A stretch of DNA of 64,000 bases, taken from assembly GCA_965198905.1 (NCBI GenBank), contig OZ240678.1, positions 2,542,001 through 2,606,000 on the forward strand. Reading direction: 5' to 3'. Source of the DNA: CAHJWH01 sp965198905. GTDB lineage: Bacteria > Pseudomonadota > Alphaproteobacteria > Caulobacterales > Caulobacteraceae. Position 1 is the first letter of the stretch. Each line of letters starts with the position of its first letter. The notes under the pieces were generated by a model. That model made no database searches. It had not been told where the DNA came from and saw nothing but the letters and a program-made list of their open reading frames with translations. The position numbers were made by a program, and so were the translations under genes. Shown piece by piece: positions 34,417-42,736 of this stretch.

Positions 34417-35616
34417 ATGCCCCCTGACCCCAGCGTCCCATCCTCCGTCAGGGAAGCGGTGGACGCGCCTAAGCTTCCCGACCGCGCAGCCATCCTGGCG
34501 GCGCTGGAGGGCGTGCGCGATCCTGTCAGCGCCAAGGGTCTTGTATCGGCAGGGCTGGTGCAAGGGCTGGCGATCGGCCTGGGCCGCGCCGGCTTCATGC
34601 TCGAGGCGCCTCCGGGCGAGGTGGAGCGTTACGGCCCGGTGCGCGAGGCGGCCGAAGCCGCGCTTCTCGCCGTTCCGCAGGTGCGGCGCGCCCAGGTGGT
34701 GCTGACCGCGGACGGCGGCGCGCCGGGCCGATTCGAAGTTCAGCCGCGCCGCGCCGCGCCGCCTGCTGCAACAACGTCGGCACGCTCGCCCCCCGACGCC
34801 AAGGCCAGCCTGCACGCGCAAAAGCCGGTGGGTCAGCCCCAGCCCGTGCCGTTCGTGAAGCGCGTGGTGGCGGTGGCGTCGGGCAAGGGCGGGGTGGGCA
34901 AGTCCACCGTGGCGGTCAACCTGGCGGTGGCCTTGGCCCGGGGCGGGTTGAAGGTCGGCCTGATGGACGCCGATATCTACGGGCCCTCGGTGCCGCGCAT
35001 GCTCGGCCTGACCGGCGAGCCCAGGGTCAACGCCGACAAGAAGCTGATCCCGCTGGAAGCTTATGGCCTCAAGACGGTCTCCATAGGCTTCATCGTTGAG
35101 GAGGGCTCGCCGATGATCTGGCGGGGGCCGATGGCCTCCTCCGCCCTCACCCAGTTCATCACCGACGTGGTCTGGGGCGCCTCTGGGGACGAGCTGGACA
35201 TACTGGTGATCGACATGCCCCCCGGAACGGGCGACATCCAGCTGACCCTGGCGCAGAAGGTCCGGGTGGACGGCGCGGTGATCGTGTCGACCCCCCAGGA
35301 GGTGGCCCTGATCGATGTGCGTCGGGGCGCGGGCATGTTCCGCAAGACCGGGGTGCCGCTGATCGGCGTCGTGGAGAACATGGCCTACTTCCCCGATCCC
35401 TCCACCGGGGAGCCCATCGCCATCTTCGGGCGGGGCGGGGCGCAGGCGGTGGCGGAGGAACTGGGCGCGCCTTTCCTGGGCGAGGTGCCGATCGACATCC
35501 CTCTTCGCGAGGCCTGCGATGCGGGCCGCCCGCTCGTGGACGCCGCCCCCCTGAGCATGGCCGCCATCGCTCTCGCGGAGATCGCCGCGAAGGTCCGCGC
35601 AGCGCTAGACGCCTGA
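34417..35616 (+). CDS. Mrp/ApbC-family iron-sulfur cluster carrier ATPase
   Basis: A 399-residue P-loop protein. The N terminus (LAALEGVRDPVSAKGLVSAG onwards) is a degenerate MIP18/DUF59-like domain, followed by a Pro/Ala linker. The deviant Walker A is SGKGGVGKSTVAVNLA (Gly156-Ser163). ILVIDMPPGTGDIQLTLAQK and the VPIDIPLREACDAGRP segment are hallmarks. The CxxC that holds the bridging cluster in E. coli ApbC is replaced by PDPSTGE after VENMAYF, which I recall as common in alphaproteobacterial members. ATG 34417 lacks a clear ribosome-binding site. Confidence 0.93.
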   Translation: MPPDPSVPSSVREAVDAPKLPDRAAILAALEGVRDPVSAKGLVSAGLVQGLAIGLGRAGFMLEAPPGEVERYGPVREAAEAALLAVPQVRRAQVVLTADGGAPGRFEVQPRRAAPPAATTSARSPPDAKASLHAQKPVGQPQPVPFVKRVVAVASGKGGVGKSTVAVNLAVALARGGLKVGLMDADIYGPSVPRMLGLTGEPRVNADKKLIPLEAYGLKTVSIGFIVEEGSPMIWRGPMASSALTQFITDVVWGASGDELDILVIDMPPGTGDIQLTLAQKVRVDGAVIVSTPQEVALIDVRRGAGMFRKTGVPLIGVVENMAYFPDPSTGEPIAIFGRGGAQAVAEELGAPFLGEVPIDIPLREACDAGRPLVDAAPLSMAAIALAEIAAKVRAALDA

Positions 35617-35643
35617 TCCCTTTGTTATCGTAGGAGCACCATC

Positions 35644-36135
35644 GTGCCGAACACGCCCACCCATGGCTTTGTCTTCAACCACACCATGCTGCGGGTGAAG
35701 GACCCGGTGAAGTCGCTCGATTTCTACACCCGCGTGCTGGGCTTCACCAAGATTGCAGAGCACCACGTCCCGGACGCCAAGTTCAGCCTCTACTTCCTGA
35801 TCCTGGATGCCGAGGAAGCGTCGCACGCGCCTTCCGATCCGGCCGAACGGCGCACATGGCAGGCGAAGCTGAAGGGCGTGCTGGAGCTGACGCACAACCA
35901 CGGCACCGAAGACGATGCCGGGTTCAGCTATCATAGCGGCAACAGCGATCCGCGGGGCTTCGGCCACCTGTGCGTCAGCGTTCCGGACGCCCGGGCCGCC
36001 TGCGCCCGGTTCGACGAGCTTGGCGTCGGCTATCAGAAGAGGCTGGGCGAAGGCGGCATGAAGGAGATCGCCTTCATCAAGGACCCGGACGGTTACTGGA
36101 TCGAGATCATCCAGCCGACCCGCATCGGGCTGTAA
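35644..36135 (+). CDS. gloA: Lactoylglutathione lyase (glyoxalase I)
   Basis: A 163-residue VOC-fold metalloenzyme that isomerises the methylglyoxal-glutathione hemithioacetal to S-lactoylglutathione. Metal-ligand regions are visible: NHTMLRVKDPVKSLDFY, GVLELTHNHGTE, GFGHLCVSVPD and GYWIEIIQP, giving the His/Glu/His/Glu set. The length and the insertion between the first two blocks match the eukaryote-like (longer) GloA. The start is GTG 35644 with an AGGAG ribosome-binding site. It stands 27 bp after mrp and may be cotranscribed. Confidence 0.95.
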   Translation: MPNTPTHGFVFNHTMLRVKDPVKSLDFYTRVLGFTKIAEHHVPDAKFSLYFLILDAEEASHAPSDPAERRTWQAKLKGVLELTHNHGTEDDAGFSYHSGNSDPRGFGHLCVSVPDARAACARFDELGVGYQKRLGEGGMKEIAFIKDPDGYWIEIIQPTRIGL

Positions 36136-36192
36136 GCGTTCCAGCGGTGGCGGCTTGACCTCGATTGGTCGGCTGAAGCATCGGTGTGAGCC

Positions 36193-36840
36193 ATGAACGA
36201 GACGACCGCCGCCCGGAAGAAACGCTTTCGCCTCTGGATCACGCTGAGCGAATTGGTCGGCGTGCTGGCGTTGGTGATCGCCGGGCTGAACTTCTGGGAC
36301 TCCCACCGAGAGCGCACGGTTGACGACCGGCGCGAGGCGGCGGCCGATCGCGTCGCCACGGGGCGGTCAGCCTTCGTCATCAGCGCGCAGATGGAGGACG
36401 GCGGCGAGCGGCTCACCTTCCAGCCGCTGAATCCAGCCCAGGCTATCCAGGGCGAGCGTTACGTCTTCCCCCGCACCGTGCTCGGGCACGAGATGGAGGT
36501 GAGCGCAGCGCGGCCCCAGATCGACCTGGGCTGGATTGCGGATGGATTACGCAAGGCGGTCGCGGCTTTGCGTAAGCAGAACAACGCTGGGGCGGACGGC
36601 GAGGCGACCGTGCCGGTCGGGATCATCGCGACCTATGTCGAGGACGGCGAGCTTCGGACCGACCAGTCCCTGTACCATCTCGGCTATGCTTGGCGATCAC
36701 GCCTGTTTGGCGGACCCGAGCTCGCCCTGCAAGGCGTGTCGCTCATCCGCCGCAACGTCCCCGGCGACCTTCGCCATGCGGTGGAGGCGCAATGGGTGCG
36801 CGAACATCCAGGCGCACCCCCGAGCGCGACGAAGGGCTGA
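36193..36840 (+). CDS. Hypothetical protein with one N-terminal membrane helix
   Basis: A 215-residue protein. A basic head (TTAARKKRFR) is followed by a membrane helix (ITLSELVGVLALVIAGLNFW) and then a helical stretch with SHRERTVDDRREAAADRVA. The C-terminal part has beta character (ERYVFPRTVLGHEMEVSAAR, VPVGIIATYVEDGEL) and no catalytic signature. Orientation by positive charges puts the C terminus outside the membrane. I do not recognise the family. It is convergent with the msrB gene, whose stop is 3 bp away. Confidence 0.72.
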   Translation: MNETTAARKKRFRLWITLSELVGVLALVIAGLNFWDSHRERTVDDRREAAADRVATGRSAFVISAQMEDGGERLTFQPLNPAQAIQGERYVFPRTVLGHEMEVSAARPQIDLGWIADGLRKAVAALRKQNNAGADGEATVPVGIIATYVEDGELRTDQSLYHLGYAWRSRLFGGPELALQGVSLIRRNVPGDLRHAVEAQWVREHPGAPPSATKG

Positions 36841-36843
36841 GCG

Positions 36844-37362
36844 TCAGCCCTCGGCTTCGGCCTTCACGCGCGTATCGCCTCGATGCAGCGGATCTGGAAA
36901 CGGCTCGTCGTCGCCTACCAATTGCAGTGAGACCGAGTTGATGCAGTACCGCAGGCCCGAGGGCCGCGGGCCGTCGGGGAAGACATGGCCTTGATGGCTG
37001 TCGCACCGCGCGCAGCGAGTCTCCGTCCGCGCCATGCCGAAGCTGCGATCCACGATAGCGCGCACGTGCGCCTCGTCGTAGGGCGTGGTGAAGGAAGGCC
37101 AGCCCGTTCCGCTTTCGAACTTAGCCTTGGCGCGGAACAGCGGCAGCCCGCATAACCGGCAGCAATAGGCGCCGGCCTTCTTGTTGTTCAGCAGTCCGCC
37201 GCAGAAGGGCGCCTCGGTGCCGTGGTTCAGCAGGACCCTGCGCTCCTCCGAGGTGAGCGGGGTTTCGAGCCTCTTCAGCTCGTCGGCGGACGGCGGCGTG
37301 AGGTCGAAGCCGGCGGCGGAGCGGTGCGCCATGCTCGGCGCTTGGGTCCCATCGGGCGTCAT
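36844..37362 (-). CDS. msrB: Peptide-methionine (R)-S-oxide reductase MsrB (cytosolic)
   Basis: A 172-residue MsrB. The zinc cysteines are CRLCG and CARCDSH, the core reads FESGTGWPSFTTPYD, and the catalytic Cys is in GLRYCINSVSLQL. Unlike the copy at 1200-1682 there is no signal peptide, so it should act in the cytosol on methionine-R-sulfoxide. A C-terminal tail of about 20 residues is extra. GGAACCGAG precedes the ATG. It is divergent from bolA with a 125-bp gap, placing it next to the redox/Fe-S genes. Confidence 0.95.
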   Translation of the reverse strand: MTPDGTQAPSMAHRSAAGFDLTPPSADELKRLETPLTSEERRVLLNHGTEAPFCGGLLNNKKAGAYCCRLCGLPLFRAKAKFESGTGWPSFTTPYDEAHVRAIVDRSFGMARTETRCARCDSHQGHVFPDGPRPSGLRYCINSVSLQLVGDDEPFPDPLHRGDTRVKAEAEG

Positions 37363-37487
37363 CTCGGTTCCTTCGGATCAGCGACATTCTGATATAGGAG
37401 CTGGAACGCGCTTCACCATTAACGCCCCGGTCAAGTCCCAGGCATAGACTCCTCGCGTGTGACCGGGGCGCCGGCGGAGATTCAGCC

Positions 37488-37724
37488 ATGCCGATGTCGG
37501 CTTCCGACCTGGAGGCGAGCCTGCAAGCCGCTTTCCCGAACTCCGATATCCACATTGACGATCTGGCCGGGGACGGGGATCACTATCGCGCACGCATCGT
37601 CAGCCCGGCCTTTGCTGGGCTATCCAGGGTGCGCCAGCATCAGCTTGTCTACGCGGCGCTGCAGGGTCGCGTGGGCGGCGAGCTGCACGCCCTGGCGCTC
37701 GAAACCGTGGCCAGAGACGTCTGA
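37488..37724 (+). CDS. BolA-family protein
   Basis: A 78-residue BolA-like protein (IbaG-sized). The class-II KH-like fold shows ASLQAAFPNSDIHIDDLAGD, then DHYRARIVSPAFAGLSRVRQ and HQLVYAALQGRVGGELHAL, with the conserved invariant His in the last block. BolA proteins bind monothiol glutaredoxins through a shared [2Fe-2S] cluster and signal iron status. Fitting this, grxD lies two genes downstream. Two bases separate it from the aldo/keto-reductase-like gene. Confidence 0.93.
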   Translation: MPMSASDLEASLQAAFPNSDIHIDDLAGDGDHYRARIVSPAFAGLSRVRQHQLVYAALQGRVGGELHALALETVARDV

Positions 37725-37726
37725 GC

Positions 37727-38587
37727 ATGCGCTACCGTCCCTACACCGCCGCGGGTCTGTCGAGTTCTGCGCTCACCCTGTCGCTGGCGCCGGGTTCGTC
37801 GGAGGCCGCCGCTTACCGGCTGGTCTGCTCGGCCCTGGAAAGCGGCATCAACAGCTTCAGTTTCGCGGCGGGGGACGTCGGTGCGGGAGAGGCCCTGCGT
37901 CGGGCGGTGGCGGCGACCGGGCGGGGGCTGCTGATCCTCATGCTCAGGCTCGACACCGCAGGACCTGGCCTGGAGCAGCAGGTGCGCGCGGCGCTGGCGC
38001 TCACCGGGGCGAGCTATCTGGATGCGGTGATGCTGGAGCCTGGCGACTCGGCGGCGGTTTCGGCCGAGGATTTGGCGCGCCTGGACATATTGCGCGCGAG
38101 CCGCCTGACCCACCGGCTGGCGCTCAAAGCGGAAGGACGGACGGCTGAGGCCTGCATTGCGGCCCTCGACTTCGATGTCCTTGTCGTCCGCTACAACATC
38201 TGTTCCGGCTGGGCTGAGCGCAACTTGCTCAAGATGGCCACGGAGCGGGGCATGACGCTGCTCGGTCATGGCTATTATGTCGGCGCGGAGGGTGTGGACG
38301 TCGCGCCTGCGCCCGCGCGCGGCCTGGCGCGTCTGATGCGCCGTCCCCAGGCCAAGCCGTCTATGGCCTACACCTTCCTGGACGAGACCTATGGCTGGAC
38401 GGCCCACCAGATCACCCTGGGCTACGCCCTGACCGAGCCGGGTCTGGCGAGCGTCCTGGTCGAGCCCGCCGATCCGGCGGCGCTGGACAAGCTCGTGGCG
38501 AGCGTCGAGCGGGAGTTGCCCGCCGGCGTCACGGCCCAGATCGAGATCGCCCGCTTCGCCCAGCTCCCCCAGCAAAGCGTGGCCTGA
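37727..38587 (+). CDS. Aldo/keto reductase-fold protein, catalytic residues lost
   Basis: A 286-residue protein with an aldo/keto reductase barrel layout. GINSFSFAAGDVGAGEALRR stands where active members have GINFFDTADVYG. The strand-3 segment reads LLILMLRLDT instead of a K-containing strand, and DAVMLEPGD replaces the DLYLLHxPD motif. The tetrad Asp, Tyr, Lys and His therefore all seem replaced. FDVLVVRYNICSGWAERNLL and MTLLGHGYY agree with the later half of the fold. It sits between bolA (2-bp gap) and grxD (79-bp gap), so a non-enzymatic role in Fe-S or redox handling is possible. Confidence 0.78.
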   Translation: MRYRPYTAAGLSSSALTLSLAPGSSEAAAYRLVCSALESGINSFSFAAGDVGAGEALRRAVAATGRGLLILMLRLDTAGPGLEQQVRAALALTGASYLDAVMLEPGDSAAVSAEDLARLDILRASRLTHRLALKAEGRTAEACIAALDFDVLVVRYNICSGWAERNLLKMATERGMTLLGHGYYVGAEGVDVAPAPARGLARLMRRPQAKPSMAYTFLDETYGWTAHQITLGYALTEPGLASVLVEPADPAALDKLVASVERELPAGVTAQIEIARFAQLPQQSVA

Positions 38588-38666
38588 GCCGAAGGACGGC
38601 TTGATATGGGCGGGCCTCAGGCCTAGCTCATGACTCAGTTGTTCGCCCGAGGAGGCCCTGGCCGCC

Positions 38667-39026
38667 ATGACCAACACTCTCTCCACCGCAGAGGCCCCGT
38701 CGTCCGCGGACGCCTTCATCGCCAAGACCATCGCCGAGCATCCCGTCGTGGTTTTCATGAAGGGCGTGCCGGATGCTCCGAAATGCGGCTTCTCCTCGCT
38801 GGTGGTGCAGATCCTCGACCATCTCGGGGTGGATTTCGTCGGTGTGGATGTGCTCCAGGACGAAAGCCTTCGCCAAGGCGTCAAGACCTTCAGCGACTGG
38901 CCGACCATCCCGCAGCTGTATGTGAAGGGTGAGTTCGTCGGAGGGTCCGACATCGTCCGGGAGATGTTCCAGTCAGGCGAGCTCAAACCCATGCTGGCGG
39001 ACAAGGGTTTGGTCAGCGCGAGCTAG
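38667..39026 (+). CDS. grxD: Monothiol glutaredoxin, Grx4 type
   Basis: A 119-residue CGFS glutaredoxin. The active site is PKCGFSS with Cys40; other signatures are VVVFMKGVPDAP, FSDWPTIPQLYVKGEFVGG and SDIVREMFQSGEL. These proteins bind a glutathione-ligated [2Fe-2S] cluster as a homodimer or with BolA and deliver it to apo-proteins. Co-occurrence with bolA in the same direction supports this. An N-terminal tail of about 12 residues (MTNTLSTAEAPS) is longer than usual; M1 is preceded by GAGGAGG at a somewhat long distance. Confidence 0.95.
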   Translation: MTNTLSTAEAPSSADAFIAKTIAEHPVVVFMKGVPDAPKCGFSSLVVQILDHLGVDFVGVDVLQDESLRQGVKTFSDWPTIPQLYVKGEFVGGSDIVREMFQSGELKPMLADKGLVSAS

Positions 39027-39169
39027 TTTCGCTTGTAGGCCGTTGTCGGTGCTGTCAACGCACTTAGGGCGTGATTAACCCCTGGTAGCGGGTTTCCTGC
39101 ATAGCGCGGAGGCGAGGAGCCCTATCTAGGCGGCCCTCAATGTTTCCAGGCGATTGTCCTGCGAACGCT

Positions 39170-39787
39170 TTACGGCGGCCCGGGTTGAGAGGTTGTCTGC
39201 CCGCTCTGTGTGGAGGAGGGCAGGGTATACCCCATCACGTTGTCGCTTCTCGAAGTCTGCGGCGTCGGCTGCGTCTGGCTGGACGGCAAGAGGGAAAGTT
39301 GGGGCGTTTGCATCGCGTCGTCAGGGTCAGGGTGTTGATCGACGCTTGTACGCCGGGCGGTGAATGGGGAATAGGCGCCGGGCGTGACGTCGTCTGTCTG
39401 AGCAGGCGCGGGCGTCGCGAAGGCGGGCTTTGAGCCGACGGCGGCCTGAGCTTCTGCGGCTAGCTGTTCGGCGGCGGCCTGACCCCTGGCCGCTCCTCGC
39501 GTGTCGGCTTCGAGTTGCGCGCGCGCCTGATCAAGGATTGCGTCGGTGTGCCCTGTGACGAGCAGGCTGGCCGCACCGAGCCCGATCGCGGTCAGACTGA
39601 TCAACGCGACGGTCAGTCTGGCGGCGGACGGCGGTCCTCGCCAAGCCAGGCGCAGGTCGGTCAGCGGCACCCGAGTCTGGACGATCTTGGTGTGGCGCTT
39701 GGAGCCCGTATGGGAGCGTCTTCGCCGCACACGCACAGACGGCTCCGCACCGTCACCTTGGGTTTCCGTCACCGTCTCGTCAGCCAT
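39170..39787 (-). CDS. Hypothetical bitopic membrane protein
   Basis: A 205-residue protein. A basic cytoplasmic head (SVRVRRRRSHTGSKRHTK) is followed by one membrane helix (RLTVALISLTAIGLGAASLL). An Ala/Gln-rich helix (LDQARAQLEADTRGAARGQA) and a Ser/Thr/Pro/Gln-rich low-complexity tail complete it. ATG 39787 is preferred because GGAGT precedes it; the open frame continues to 39874. No family is recognised. The tail suggests an exported linker or anchor. It is convergent with grxD. Confidence 0.6.
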   Translation of the reverse strand: MADETVTETQGDGAEPSVRVRRRRSHTGSKRHTKIVQTRVPLTDLRLAWRGPPSAARLTVALISLTAIGLGAASLLVTGHTDAILDQARAQLEADTRGAARGQAAAEQLAAEAQAAVGSKPAFATPAPAQTDDVTPGAYSPFTARRTSVDQHPDPDDAMQTPQLSLLPSSQTQPTPQTSRSDNVMGYTLPSSTQSGQTTSQPGPP

Positions 39788-39949
39788 CTCGCAGACTCCA
39801 GGTCCAGCGCCCTTGCAGTCGGTCGAAGCGGAGCTAGCAGTCCTAAGCCATCTTGTCTGCGACTCGGAACGCATCGCGACCGTCGGCGTCGCCGACCTCC
39901 CGATCTGCCACGGCGAGAGGCCCTCGCCACCCTGCGCGCGACGATATCA

Positions 39950-40120
39950 CCGTCGTGCTAGCCACGCGGCGCGGAAATAGGCTTTCGACCCACCCGCGGG
40001 CGCTCAAGGATCCCGATACGGGCCGCATCATCTGCTTCCAGGACGTCGTGCGGGCCGTGACGGAGCGTAAGCGCCTTGGACGCCGAACTGACCCAGGCGC
40101 GTGACGAAGCTTCGGGCCGG
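39950..40120 (+). pseudogene. Remnant of a PAS-domain sensor histidine kinase
   Basis: One frame encodes STHPRALKDPDTGRIICFQD followed by VVRAVTERKRL, the unmistakable end of a PAS/PAC sensor domain. After the RKRL codons the reading shifts by one base, and the next frame continues DAELTQARDEA, exactly what follows in intact kinases before the HisKA helix. An extra T at about 40076 explains the shift. The kinase core that should follow is gone. The flanking 39788-40314 region contains no other recognisable gene. Confidence 0.78.
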
Positions 40121-40314
40121 CCCTTCGAGCGACCGGCCTCCTGCCGTCCCGTTGATCCGGTTGCGGCCGCCTGCACACTCCTTGGGCATGCGCGAAGCCT
40201 CGTTCGCGAAACGCACGGCGCGTCCTTCTGCGAGCTTTCCAGGCGCCCGCGGGCCGTTAGGTTGGCGTCCGCATGGCCGCGTGTAAGCGGCCAGCCGGAG
40301 ACGATCGAGACACG

Positions 40315-41892
40315 ATGAACGCTGGAGCCGGACCTCTCAGTCGCCGCAGTTTCCTGGAAGGTTTAGGGGGGGTTGGCGGCACGGGTCTCGTGCTGGCGGG
40401 AATGAGCGCGCTGGGCTTCGGCATCGAGGCCCGGGCCGCCGTGCCCCCGGTTCTGAGCGGTCGGTCGGGCAAGCGGATCGTCGTGATCGGATCGGGCGTC
40501 GCTGGGCTGACATCCGCCTACGAACTGCGCAAGGCCGGCTACGACGTGGTCCTGCTGGAGGCCAGGAACAGGGTCGGCGGCCGCTCCTACACCGCCCGGA
40601 AGGGGACGCAGCTGACGGAGCTGGGCGGCGAGCCGCAGACCTGCACCTTCGACGAGGGGCTGTACATCAATCCAGGCCCCTGGCGCATCCCCTACCACCA
40701 CTACGGCTATCTCCACTACTGTCGGACGCTGGGCGTCCCGCTGGAGTTGTTCAACAACGACAACGACCACGCCTACATCTACTATGAGAAGGGATCTGGG
40801 CCGCTGGCCCGGCGACCCGTGCGCAAGCAGGAGGTCGCCGCCGACACCCGCGGCTACGCCGCCGAGATGCTGGCCAAGCAGGTCAACCAGGGCGCGCTTG
40901 ACCAGGCCTTCTCCCCCGGCGACAAGGAGCTGTTCCTCGACTACCTGAAAAGTGAGGGCTATCTCACCGACAAGGACTTCCGCTATGTCGGCACCCCAGG
41001 CCGCGGCTATGACGTCAATCCGGGCGCAGGCCTTCAACCCGGCGTTCCGTCCACCCCCTACGCCATGTCGGACCTGCTGCACTCCCGCACCTGGGAGACG
41101 CTAAAATCGGTGGCCGATTTCGACCAGCAGCGCACCATGTTCCAGCCTGTCGGCGGCATGGACCGCCTGCCGGCCGCCTTCAACCGGGAGCTCAGCCCGA
41201 TCATCCATCTCCAGCACGTGGTGGAAAAGATCAGCCAGAACGATCAGGGCGTGACGGTGAACTATGTGGACGGCCAAGGCCAGCGGGGGAGCGTCAGCGG
41301 CGATTATTGCGTTTGCACCGTTCCGCTCTCGATCCTGCGCGGCATAGACCTGCAGGTCTCGCCCGAGTTCAAGACCGCCATCGGCGGGGTCTCCTACGCC
41401 CTGGTCGGCAAGATCGGCCTGCAGATGAAGCGGCGGTTCTGGGAGGAGGACCACGCCATCTATGGCGGCCACATCTATTTCGACGACGCGGACGTGGGCA
41501 GCATCAATCTGCCCTCCACCGGCTGGCTGGGCCAGAAGGGCGTGGTGCTCGGCTATTACCAGTTCTTCGCCAACGCCGCGAAGATCAGCGCCCTTAGCCT
41601 GGCCGAGCGCCAAGCTTTCGCCACCGCGGCGGGCCAGAAGGTCTTTCCGCAATACGGCCAGAACGTGGAAAGCGCCTTCTCCATCGCCTGGCACCGGGTC
41701 CCCTACAACCTCGGCGGCTGGGCGCAGTGGAGCGACGATGGTCGCCGCGACGCCTACCCCAAGCTGCTCGAGCCGGACGGTCGCATCTATCTTGCCGGCG
41801 AGCACCTGAGCTATATCACCGGCTGGCAGGAGGGCGGGATCGAGTCGGCCTGGTCCCAGATCACCAAGCTCCACAAGCGGGTTAACGCGTAA
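40315..41892 (+). CDS. Tat-exported flavin amine oxidase/dehydrogenase
   Basis: A 525-residue flavoprotein of the monoamine/L-amino-acid oxidase family. The N terminus has a Tat signal (LSRRSFLEGL, then a hydrophobic run to AAVPP), so it is exported folded with FAD. The dinucleotide motif VVIGSGVAGLTSAYE (about 57-70) is followed by ARNRVGGRSYT. The C-terminal FAD motif RIYLAGEHLSYITGWQEGG is complete. A cytochrome c gene follows 42 bp downstream. By analogy with NicA2, which passes electrons to a cytochrome c rather than O2, this may be an amine dehydrogenase; the substrate is unknown. Confidence 0.9.
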   Translation: MNAGAGPLSRRSFLEGLGGVGGTGLVLAGMSALGFGIEARAAVPPVLSGRSGKRIVVIGSGVAGLTSAYELRKAGYDVVLLEARNRVGGRSYTARKGTQLTELGGEPQTCTFDEGLYINPGPWRIPYHHYGYLHYCRTLGVPLELFNNDNDHAYIYYEKGSGPLARRPVRKQEVAADTRGYAAEMLAKQVNQGALDQAFSPGDKELFLDYLKSEGYLTDKDFRYVGTPGRGYDVNPGAGLQPGVPSTPYAMSDLLHSRTWETLKSVADFDQQRTMFQPVGGMDRLPAAFNRELSPIIHLQHVVEKISQNDQGVTVNYVDGQGQRGSVSGDYCVCTVPLSILRGIDLQVSPEFKTAIGGVSYALVGKIGLQMKRRFWEEDHAIYGGHIYFDDADVGSINLPSTGWLGQKGVVLGYYQFFANAAKISALSLAERQAFATAAGQKVFPQYGQNVESAFSIAWHRVPYNLGGWAQWSDDGRRDAYPKLLEPDGRIYLAGEHLSYITGWQEGGIESAWSQITKLHKRVNA

Positions 41893-41934
41893 GCTCGCCG
41901 CGACGACGATCATCTACTCCGGGAGGCGCTACTC

Positions 41935-42363
41935 TTGCCTAAATCCTTCGTCCCTATCCTGGCCGGCCTCTCGGCGCTCAGTGCGGCGGCCCTCGCCATC
42001 GTGGGGGCGTCGGCCCAGGCTGCGCCTCCCGCGCGGCCCCTCTCGGGGGCGAGCCTGTTCGCCGAGAACTGCTCGGCCTGCCACCAGCAGACCGGAAAAG
42101 GCATACCCGGCGCCTTCCCCGCCCTGGCCGGCGACGCGTTTCCGCAGGGACCCCCGACGCCGGTGGTGCGGCTGTTGCTGAACGGTCGAGGCGGTATGCC
42201 GTCCTTCCGCGCCGACCTGGACGATCACCAGATCGCCGCCATCCTCACCTATGTCCGCAGCGCGTGGGGCAACCACGCGCCCATGATCGAGCCGGCCATG
42301 GTTGCAAAGGTGCGCGGCTCTGAGGCTCAGGACCATGCGGCGCAAGCTCTACAGGCGCACTGA
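41935..42363 (+). CDS. Exported class I cytochrome c, TTG start
   Basis: A 142-residue periplasmic mono-haem cytochrome. A signal peptide (LAGLSALSAAALAIVGASAQAA) precedes the haem motif CSACH (Cys46, Cys49, His50). The distal ligand is Met88 in GRGGMPSFRADL. YVRSAWGN is the usual final helix signature. The start is TTG 41935, supported by a GGGAGG ribosome-binding site 8 bases upstream. It is the second gene after the flavin amine oxidase on the same strand and is the natural candidate for its electron acceptor. Confidence 0.93.
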   Translation: MPKSFVPILAGLSALSAAALAIVGASAQAAPPARPLSGASLFAENCSACHQQTGKGIPGAFPALAGDAFPQGPPTPVVRLLLNGRGGMPSFRADLDDHQIAAILTYVRSAWGNHAPMIEPAMVAKVRGSEAQDHAAQALQAH

Positions 42364-42736
42364 ACCCGCCTTTGCACTTGCTTCAGAGCTGAAGTCTCAG
42401 CGCCAGGTCGTCTGACATCTTCAGATAAAGCAAGGCTCGCGACGAGCCGCAGGTTGCCCTTGTCGTAGTTGGGCGAACGCGAGCACCGCGCATCTCCAGC
42501 GCAGAGGGCGCCAGGATCGAGTCGATCCGGGGCCTGTGCGTCGCCAGCCGATCCCGCGGACCGATCCCTTGCGGGTATAGGTCATATTATATTACGGTCA
42601 TCATCTTATGATGAGATGCAGGTGAGCGGCGGCGCTCGCTTCGAGATTACGGATCAGGTGGGCGGCCGACCAGGGCCAGCAACCCCGAACGCAGGCGTCC
42701 TGTCGCGATCAGGCGCTGCCTTATGGAGGAAGAGAC
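42364..42736. other. Intergenic region upstream of the thioesterase
   Basis: About 370 bp without a recognisable gene. The left part is GC-rich and featureless. Around 42580-42620 there is an AT-rich island (TCATATTATATTACGG) followed by a perfect 7-bp inverted repeat listed separately. A promoter for the thioesterase gene probably lies here. Confidence 0.55.
42598..42614. promoter_or_regulatory. Palindromic operator-like site
   Basis: TCATCAT-CTT-ATGATGA is a perfect 7-bp inverted repeat with a 3-bp spacer. It lies directly after an AT-rich, -10-like stretch and about 120 bp before the thioesterase ATG. The size and symmetry fit a dimeric repressor site (MarR- or GntR-like). No regulator gene is adjacent. 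Confidence 0.45.

Noticed and set aside
34859..35616. Loss of CxxC in Mrp as a novel pseudoenzyme
   Set aside because: The CxxC is replaced by PDPSTGE, but I recall many alphaproteobacterial Mrp proteins lacking it, so it is probably lineage-normal.
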